64,000 nt of DNA from Granulicella sp. L46 (GTDB lineage: Bacteria > Acidobacteriota > Terriglobia > Terriglobales > Acidobacteriaceae). The notes under the pieces were generated by a model. That model saw only the letters and a list, made by a program, of their open reading frames with translations. It was not told where the DNA came from and searched no databases. A program made the translations under genes and the position numbers. Positions 58,002 through 64,000 of the stretch are shown piece by piece. Each line of letters opens with the position of its first letter. The stretch's first letter is position 1. The stretch is taken from positions 551,187 to 615,186 of the forward strand of contig NZ_LMUT01000009.1 of the NCBI RefSeq assembly GCF_009765785.1, given 5' to 3'.

Positions 58002-60461
58002 TTGATTCCGAACTACCCGACATATACCAGAGTTCCCCGGGGGGCCCCCATCAAACGCCTACAGCCATTCTCCTTGCTGTCCGCTTCCTGCTTTTTTGCC
58101 TTCATCACCCTGACAGGATGCTCAGGGTTTAACGCTCTCCCAGACGTTTCCACGACAGGATCAGGGCCTCAAGCCCATCCCGGCGCCTTACAGGGCACGG
58201 TCATGGGAGGCCACGCGCCCATCATTGGCGCCGAGGTCTACGTCTTCCAGGCTGGCCAGACCGGCTATGCCTCTGCTCCCACCAATGAGATGGCCAGCGG
58301 CCAGCAGGGAACCGATCCCACCCTCGGCAAGTACGTTCTCACCACCGCCCCCAGCGGCGCCTTCCTCATCACCGGCGACTACACCTGCACTGCGGGCCAT
58401 CCTGTCTACGTCGCGGCCGTCGGCGGCACTCCCAGCCCCACTGCGTCCCTGGTCAACATCACCAGCGCGGCCGGCGCCACCACTGGCGGCGTATTTCGCA
58501 TCACGTTCTCGACCACGACTCCGCCCGCCGTGGGCAGCACGGTCAGCTTTGCCACCGGAGCCTTCACGGCGGCTGCGTATACCTTCCTGAATGGAACGAC
58601 GCAAACGGTGTCGGCGAACACAGCCACATCCTTCAGCATCGTCAGCACAACCCACGTAACCGGCTCCGCTACCGGGGTCGCACTTACCGGCGGCCTGCCC
58701 AATCCCGCTATCGTAAACATCGCCGTGCTCGGCGACTGCCCCACATCCGGCAACTTCTCCACGGCCGTCAACGGTGCTCTCACCTTCGTCGACATCGACG
58801 AAGTCTCCACCACCGCCGCAGCCTACGCCCTCAACGCCTTCGGCAGCGGCTTCCACGCCATCGGAGCTCCCGCCACCAACCTCGCCGGCATCGAGCGTGC
58901 CGCCGCCAACGCCGGCCAGCTTTTCAACGTCAACCTCAATAACGTCGCCGGCGCCGGCATCGCCCTCGCCACCACCAACTATGTCGGCGGCGCCAACGGG
59001 ATCGTTCCGCAAACCACCCTCAACACCCTTGGCAACATCCTCGCCGCCTGCGTCGACTCCGCCAACACCGCCACCACCAAGTCCGACGAGTGCACCACCC
59101 TCTTCGCTACCGCCACCAACACCGGCGACACCACCGGCACCAAGCCCACCGACATCTCCTCGGCGGCCTTCAACATCGCCGCATTCCCGGCCGGTACCGG
59201 CTCGCAGCATGGCACCTTCACCGACACGCTCTACGCCCTCCAAGGAGCATCCGCCACGCCCTTCCAGCCGGATCTCTCGGCCGCACCCAATGACTTCGGA
59301 GTCGCCATTACCTACGACAACTCCCTCAACACCCACGTTGGCAGCGCCGAAAGCGTCGCCGTCGACGGCAACGGTCAGATCTGGACCACCGCGCAGACCG
59401 ACACCAGCATCACCCTCTGGTCTGCCCTCGGCACCGTCGTCAACTCCAACAGTGATGGCTACATCTACGGCTATGTCTCGGTCGATCCCTCCAACAACGC
59501 CTGGACCGGCAGCGCGGCCGCCAGTACCGGCATTGAGAAATTCAACAACGCAGGTGCCAAGACCAACACCTTCGGCAATGGCCTCCAGTCTGCCTACACC
59601 GTCATCACCAACCAGTCCGCCAACAACGCCACCAGCATCGATGCCTACTTCTTCGCCGGAGCAACTGCGCAGGACGGCTACTGGTTTACCCCCAATGGAG
59701 ACACGGGCAACGGTCTTCTCAACGGCGCCGGCCCCGCGGGTCCCTTCAACGTCGCCGGCAACTTCATCGCGCACGGCGCTATCGACAGCACCGGAGACCT
59801 TTACCTGACCAGCGAATCCGACCAGCAGATAACGCGCGTCAACCCCAGCACCGGCGGCTTCCTGGGCCTTGGAAACGGCTTCGCGGTCGTTAGAAACTTC
59901 CCCATCACTACCCCTACCGTTACCGGCGCCACCTTCCAGCCGCAGCCCGAGTTTCCCGCCATCGACTCGGCCGACAACGCCTGGATCCCCCTCCAGACCA
60001 TCTACTCTCCGATTGGCAGCCCAACGCCAGAACCCGGCCTGTATAAGGTCTCGACCACAGGCGCAGCCACCACTTACTTCTCCGGCACCGGCACCAGCAC
60101 CGGCACCAAAATCTTCACCGGCGCCAACTTCTACCAGGCCTTCGGCGCCGCAGTGGATGGCAACGGAAACATCTGGGTCACCAACCGTTTCAACGGAAGC
60201 CTCGGCGGAAGCGCCGCAGCTCCCGGCGCCAACACCATCATCGAACTCACCAGGGCAGGCGTTGCCGTCTCCCCCTCCACCAACTACACCTACGGCGGCA
60301 TCCTCAACGATCCACTCAACCTCGCCATCGATCCCTCCGGCAACATCTGGGTCACCAACTACGGCGGCAGCAAGGTCGTCGAGATCATCGGAGCCGCGGC
60401 CCCCGTCGTTACGCCGCTCTCCACATCGGCCAACAACGGAACGCTAGGCCAACTGCCCTAA
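58002..60461 (+). CDS. Propeller lipoprotein B (second of three paralogues)
   Basis: 819 residues in this reading, from a TTG start with no ideal ribosome site, so the N-terminus is tentative. The lipobox LTGC (Cys near 39) comes after a hydrophobic segment. It carries the same plan as the gene at 50881: GTVMGGHAPIIGAEVYVFQAG, TGDYTCTAGHPVYVAAVGG, an Ig-like insertion, LGDCP, DIDEVSTTAAAYALNAFG, LGNILAACVDSANTAT and ECTTLF, SAAPNDFGVAITYDN, then an NHL/YncE-type propeller (about 440-790, e.g. LAIDPSGNIWVTNYGG) and the tail EIIGAAAPVVTPLS. It lies between the efflux gene and the third paralogue, in the same direction. Confidence 0.82.
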   Translation: MIPNYPTYTRVPRGAPIKRLQPFSLLSASCFFAFITLTGCSGFNALPDVSTTGSGPQAHPGALQGTVMGGHAPIIGAEVYVFQAGQTGYASAPTNEMASGQQGTDPTLGKYVLTTAPSGAFLITGDYTCTAGHPVYVAAVGGTPSPTASLVNITSAAGATTGGVFRITFSTTTPPAVGSTVSFATGAFTAAAYTFLNGTTQTVSANTATSFSIVSTTHVTGSATGVALTGGLPNPAIVNIAVLGDCPTSGNFSTAVNGALTFVDIDEVSTTAAAYALNAFGSGFHAIGAPATNLAGIERAAANAGQLFNVNLNNVAGAGIALATTNYVGGANGIVPQTTLNTLGNILAACVDSANTATTKSDECTTLFATATNTGDTTGTKPTDISSAAFNIAAFPAGTGSQHGTFTDTLYALQGASATPFQPDLSAAPNDFGVAITYDNSLNTHVGSAESVAVDGNGQIWTTAQTDTSITLWSALGTVVNSNSDGYIYGYVSVDPSNNAWTGSAAASTGIEKFNNAGAKTNTFGNGLQSAYTVITNQSANNATSIDAYFFAGATAQDGYWFTPNGDTGNGLLNGAGPAGPFNVAGNFIAHGAIDSTGDLYLTSESDQQITRVNPSTGGFLGLGNGFAVVRNFPITTPTVTGATFQPQPEFPAIDSADNAWIPLQTIYSPIGSPTPEPGLYKVSTTGAATTYFSGTGTSTGTKIFTGANFYQAFGAAVDGNGNIWVTNRFNGSLGGSAAAPGANTIIELTRAGVAVSPSTNYTYGGILNDPLNLAIDPSGNIWVTNYGGSKVVEIIGAAAPVVTPLSTSANNGTLGQLP

Positions 60462-60486
60462 CTCTGGCTGCGCCGGAGTTGCGTTC

Positions 60487-60594
60487 TTAGTTGTCAGTTC
60501 TCAGGAAAGGCAAAGTACTCCTCACTGAGAACTGAGAACTGAGAACTGAGAACTGAGAACTGAGAACTGAGAACTAAGAACTAAAAACTAAAAA
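60487..60594. repeat. Inverted heptamer-repeat element, copy 2
   Basis: Seven perfect tandem copies of ACTGAGA (60524-60572) followed by three degraded copies (to 60593), preceded by TTAGTTGTCAGTTCTCAG (60487-60504), which is complementary to the array and can form a hairpin. The centre contains TCAGGAAAGGC (60501-60511), the exact reverse complement of the core in the copy at 34615-34625, so the two elements belong to one family in opposite orientation. It starts 25 bp after the stop of lipoprotein B. Confidence 0.88.
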
Positions 60595-60686
60595 CGGGCA
60601 CCGGCGTTTCATCTTCGATTCACGCTCCACAAATCCGCACATAGCGTAAACTGGCCTCCAGATTCATCACTCAGTCGAGGCCAACC

Positions 60687-63600
60687 TTGCGTACGCTCCC
60701 CGGGAAGCAACCCAGCACACTCCGCCGTGTCTTAAGCAAGGCTCTGTCCTTTTCCACCGCGCTCGCCCTCGCGATCCCTGCGCTCACTGGCTGCGGCGGA
60801 AATAGCACCCCCGCAGTATCCACGATCACCATCACGGGGCCGGCCAGCGATACCATCGATCCCGGCAATTCGGCCAGCTTCACGGCCACAGTCACCGGAG
60901 GTCCAGCCGCAGCGGGCGTCTCCTGGAGCCTTACCGGCTGCTCAGTAAGTGCTTGCGGCACACTCTCGAACTCCACCACGACGGGCGTCACCTTCACTGC
61001 GCCGGCCACGGTCACAACCGCCTTCACTGTAACCCTCACGGCGGCCTCGACGGCCCAGTCCACCATCACTCAGACCGTCAAGCTCAGCGTCCCGATCAAC
61101 CCCGCCATCACCACGCCAGCCGGCGCCTTGCCCGGAGCCACCTTCGGCGCGGCCTACACCGCCAGCCTGGCCGCAACCGGCGGCATCACGCCCTACACCT
61201 GGTCGATCTCCCAGGGCGCTCTCCCCACCGGCCTCGCGATCTCAAGCACTACCGGCGCCATCAGCGGCAGCTCCAGCTCAGCCGGCACCGCCAGCTTCAC
61301 GGTCACCCTCACCGACTCCGGCAGCCCCGCCCTCACCACCTCGGCGGCCTACACCATCACCACCCTCTACTCGCCGCTCAGCATCACCACCACCTCCCTG
61401 CCCAACGGAACCGCAGGCACACCCTACACCGCGAACCTCGCGGTCACTGGAGGAAGCGGCAGCGGTTATACCTTCGCCGTCACCGCCGGCACAGGCCTGA
61501 GCGCGGTCGGTCTCACGCTGTCACCCAGCGGTGCCATCACCGGCACGCCCACCACCGGCCAGACTGCCGGCGTCGTTGCGGTCATGGTCACCGACAGTGC
61601 AGGGAATACAGCCAAACAAGTCCTCACCCTGACCATCGCCTATCCCACGCTGACGATTACCTCGCTGAGCCTCTCCAGCGGCGTTGCTGGAAATCCCTAC
61701 ACGTCTACGCTAACGGCCACCGGCGGTAGCGGCACCGGCTACACCTGGGCCGTCACCTCGGGAGCCACCAGCCTCTCGGCCGTGGGCCTGAGCCTCTCCA
61801 GCGGCGGCGTCATCTCTGGAGCCACGCCAGTCACCGGAACCGCCACCTTTACCGTTCAGGTCACCGACTCGGCCACCAACACCGCGACCGCGAACCTGAC
61901 CGTCACCATTACGCCAAGCCTCACGGTAACCACCGCCACCCTCCCTCCTGGCGTCGAAGGCACGGCCTATAACGCGACCCTGACCGCCACCGGCGGCAGC
62001 AACACCGGCTACACCTGGAGCGTAATCTCGGGCACTGGCCTGAGCGCCGTTGGCCTCACACTGTCTCCAGCGGGCGTCATCACCGGCACGCCCACCGCAG
62101 GCGAGACCGCCGTCCCATTCACGGCGCAAGTCACCGACTCAGACAACAACAAGGCCACCGCGACGCTAACACTCACGGTCACGGCAGTAGCCTTCCAGGG
62201 CCAGGTCCTGAGCGGCACCGCTCCAGTCAACGGAGCCACGATCCAGCTCTACGCCGCAGGTGCCACCGGCAACATGTCCGCAGCCATCCCGATGCTCACG
62301 CAGGCCGTCCTAACCAACACCCTGGGCATGTTCCAGCTCACCGGCAGCTACACCTGCGGTCAGAGCAGCACAGGCACAACCATTCCCGCCACCGCCCAGC
62401 TCTATCTCGTCGCCACCGGAGGTACCACCTCAACGACCTCGAGCACCAGCAACCCTGCCCTCAGCATGGTCACGGCAGTAGGCCCGTGCATCAACCTAAC
62501 CGCCACCTCCTTCGACACCCTTAACGAGGTCACCACAGCCGCCGTGGCCTGGTCGCTCGCTCCCTTCGCCAGCAACGCCACCACCATCGGCGCAAGCTCA
62601 ACCAACACCCTCGGCATCACTAACGCCTTCCTCGACGCGGCCCTCTTAGCCAACCCCTCCACCGGCGCCCCGGCAACCCTTCCCACCGGCCTCACGGTAG
62701 AAGCCGCCAAGCTAGCCGCCCTCGCCGACGCGCTCAACAGCTGCACCACCGGCACCGGCACAGCCTGCTCAGCCCTCTTCACCGCAGCCACGCCGCCCTC
62801 TGGCACCGCCCCCACCGACACCTTCACCGCAGCGCTCAACATCGCGCACCACCCCGGCCAGAATGTAGCCGCGATCTTCGCGACCATCCCCACCACCCCA
62901 CCCTTCCCCACCACCCTGGCCACCAGCCCGAACGACTGGACGATGTCGCTCACGGTCACTGGCGGCGGCCTCAACATGCCCACCGCGCTCGGCATCGACA
63001 GCCAGAACAACATCTGGGTCGCGAATCTGAATGGCCCACTCTCTGCCTTCAACCCTCAGGGAACCCCACTCATTTCCACCGGCTTCACCAACGGCGGCAT
63101 CTCCGAGGTCTACGGTCTAGCCGTCGACCCCTCCAACAACATCTGGGTGACCCATGCCGGTGACACTTCGAGTGATCACGGCGCTATCGGCCATTTTGTC
63201 GGAGTCAATAATCCCTCCCCCATCGGCACCTACAGCGCCTACTTCGACAACTCCATCCAGTTCCCCTACGCCATCGCGGCAGACACCAACGGCAACATGT
63301 ACATCGCCAACAGCGGCTCCTCCTCCGCCACCGTCTTGAATAGCAGCGGTGGGCTCGTCGCCGCCGGCCTCGGCTCCTCCCTGAACCTCGTAGCCTTCCC
63401 CCTGGCCATTGCCATCGACTCCACCCATGGCTTCTGGCTCTCCGGCGAAACCAACGTCGTCCACTACGCCGGCCCCAACGCTACAACCCCCGGCGCCGCG
63501 CTCGCCAACGTCACTTGCTGCGGTGAGTCCTACGGCATGGCCACCGACGCCTCCGGAAACCTCTGGGTCGCCGACTTCCTGGGGCCCGGCATCAACGGTG

Positions 63601-63992
63601 GCGGCGCTGTCGCCGAGATCGTCACCGACAACTCCGGTAACTCCACTGCTCCCATCAGCGGCCTCAAAACCGGTGGCATCAACTACCCCATCTCCGTCGC
63701 CGTCGACGCCGCCCAGAATGTCTGGTTCTCCAACAACATCGGCAACTCCATCACCGAGCTCGCCGGCTCCTCCAGCACCCTCCCTGCCGGAACTGCACTC
63801 TCTCCCTCCACCGGCGTCTATGGCTTCGGCGGCTTTGGCCTCGATGCTTCGCTCGCCGACCCCTTCACCCTTCTCCCCGATCGCTCAGGCAACCTCTGGG
63901 TCTCCAACGAAGGTCTCAACGCCATCACCATGTTCTTCGGTCTGGCCGCACCCACGGCCACCCCACTCCAGCCCACCCCCACCGCACCATGA
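60687..63992 (+). CDS. Propeller lipoprotein C with Ig-like repeats (third paralogue)
   Basis: 1101 residues from a TTG start with a GAGG site six bases upstream. The lipobox LTGC gives a Cys near 36. It differs from its paralogues by an N-terminal Ig domain (about 45-130) and four putative-Ig (He_PIG) repeats (about 135-500), each with a phrase like GTAGTPYTANLAVTGGSGSG. Then the shared region begins: GQVLSGTAPVNGATIQLYAAG, TGSYTCG, VGPC, LNEVTTAAVAWSLAPFA, LADALNSC and CSALF, TSPNDWTMSL, and an NHL/YncE-type propeller (about 750-1085). It ends FGLAAPTATPLQ. The gene is complete; TGA lies at 63990-63992. Confidence 0.84.
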   Translation: MRTLPGKQPSTLRRVLSKALSFSTALALAIPALTGCGGNSTPAVSTITITGPASDTIDPGNSASFTATVTGGPAAAGVSWSLTGCSVSACGTLSNSTTTGVTFTAPATVTTAFTVTLTAASTAQSTITQTVKLSVPINPAITTPAGALPGATFGAAYTASLAATGGITPYTWSISQGALPTGLAISSTTGAISGSSSSAGTASFTVTLTDSGSPALTTSAAYTITTLYSPLSITTTSLPNGTAGTPYTANLAVTGGSGSGYTFAVTAGTGLSAVGLTLSPSGAITGTPTTGQTAGVVAVMVTDSAGNTAKQVLTLTIAYPTLTITSLSLSSGVAGNPYTSTLTATGGSGTGYTWAVTSGATSLSAVGLSLSSGGVISGATPVTGTATFTVQVTDSATNTATANLTVTITPSLTVTTATLPPGVEGTAYNATLTATGGSNTGYTWSVISGTGLSAVGLTLSPAGVITGTPTAGETAVPFTAQVTDSDNNKATATLTLTVTAVAFQGQVLSGTAPVNGATIQLYAAGATGNMSAAIPMLTQAVLTNTLGMFQLTGSYTCGQSSTGTTIPATAQLYLVATGGTTSTTSSTSNPALSMVTAVGPCINLTATSFDTLNEVTTAAVAWSLAPFASNATTIGASSTNTLGITNAFLDAALLANPSTGAPATLPTGLTVEAAKLAALADALNSCTTGTGTACSALFTAATPPSGTAPTDTFTAALNIAHHPGQNVAAIFATIPTTPPFPTTLATSPNDWTMSLTVTGGGLNMPTALGIDSQNNIWVANLNGPLSAFNPQGTPLISTGFTNGGISEVYGLAVDPSNNIWVTHAGDTSSDHGAIGHFVGVNNPSPIGTYSAYFDNSIQFPYAIAADTNGNMYIANSGSSSATVLNSSGGLVAAGLGSSLNLVAFPLAIAIDSTHGFWLSGETNVVHYAGPNATTPGAALANVTCCGESYGMATDASGNLWVADFLGPGINGGGAVAEIVTDNSGNSTAPISGLKTGGINYPISVAVDAAQNVWFSNNIGNSITELAGSSSTLPAGTALSPSTGVYGFGGFGLDASLADPFTLLPDRSGNLWVSNEGLNAITMFFGLAAPTATPLQPTPTAP

Positions 63993-64000
63993 TCTCCCCG

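Noticed and set aside
60524..60593. Tandem array considered as a CRISPR
   Set aside because: Units are 7 bp with no spacers and no cas genes nearby.

Overview
The window looks like chromosomal DNA of an acidobacterium of the Terriglobia type (Terriglobus, Granulicella, Edaphobacter and relatives). The reasons are the high GC content, a long Oar-like TonB-dependent receptor with an N-terminal carboxypeptidase-regulatory-like domain, several very large Thr/Ala/Ser-rich secreted proteins built from Ig-like, FG-GAP, BNR and NHL-type repeats, and an RpoD of standard architecture. This is inference from family content; no rRNA or other taxonomic marker is present. No tRNA, rRNA, CRISPR array, phage module or transposase was seen.

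Layout: 0.4-6.1 kb holds two cyclic-di-GMP proteins (a membrane PAS-GGDEF cyclase and a PAS-GAF-GGDEF-EAL phosphodiesterase) and a PHP-like protein, closed by a strong terminator. 6.3-13.0 kb holds the TonB-dependent receptor facing an integrin-like FG-GAP/Ig surface protein with no gap between them. 13-29.9 kb is mixed housekeeping: GT2 glycosyltransferase, HSL-type esterase, a 70-residue Cys/His-rich protein, rpoD, a previously easy-to-miss 39-residue hydrophobic protein, GNAT/class II photolyase divergent pair, amidohydrolase, RlmI-like methyltransferase, UPF0303, Hsp70-like, malic enzyme, CsbD-like and HI0933-type flavoprotein. 29.9-38.6 kb is mostly minus-strand: a 1501-residue BNR/ASH protein, CPBP protease, small secreted proteins and an aldo/keto reductase. 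38.7-46.9 kb holds hslVU, a two-gene membrane glycosyltransferase operon, transaldolase and a GT4 glycogen synthase. 47-64 kb is an envelope/export region: three secreted peptidases (DUF885, S10, S9), three related propeller lipoproteins, and a divergent TetR/DHA2 efflux pair with a visible operator.

Signs that cut across genes: the top strand is G-rich on the left and C-rich on the right whatever the gene direction, with the switch between about 30 and 38.7 kb, which fits a replication terminus. Three secreted proteins share a C-terminal module of two membrane helices, a lipobox-like Cys and a beta tail. Three lipoproteins share a Cys-containing domain, a propeller and a common C-terminal tail motif. 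Two intergenic hairpins made of a 7-bp repeat share an 11-bp core in opposite orientations. The S10 peptidase is broken by an apparent single-base deletion.
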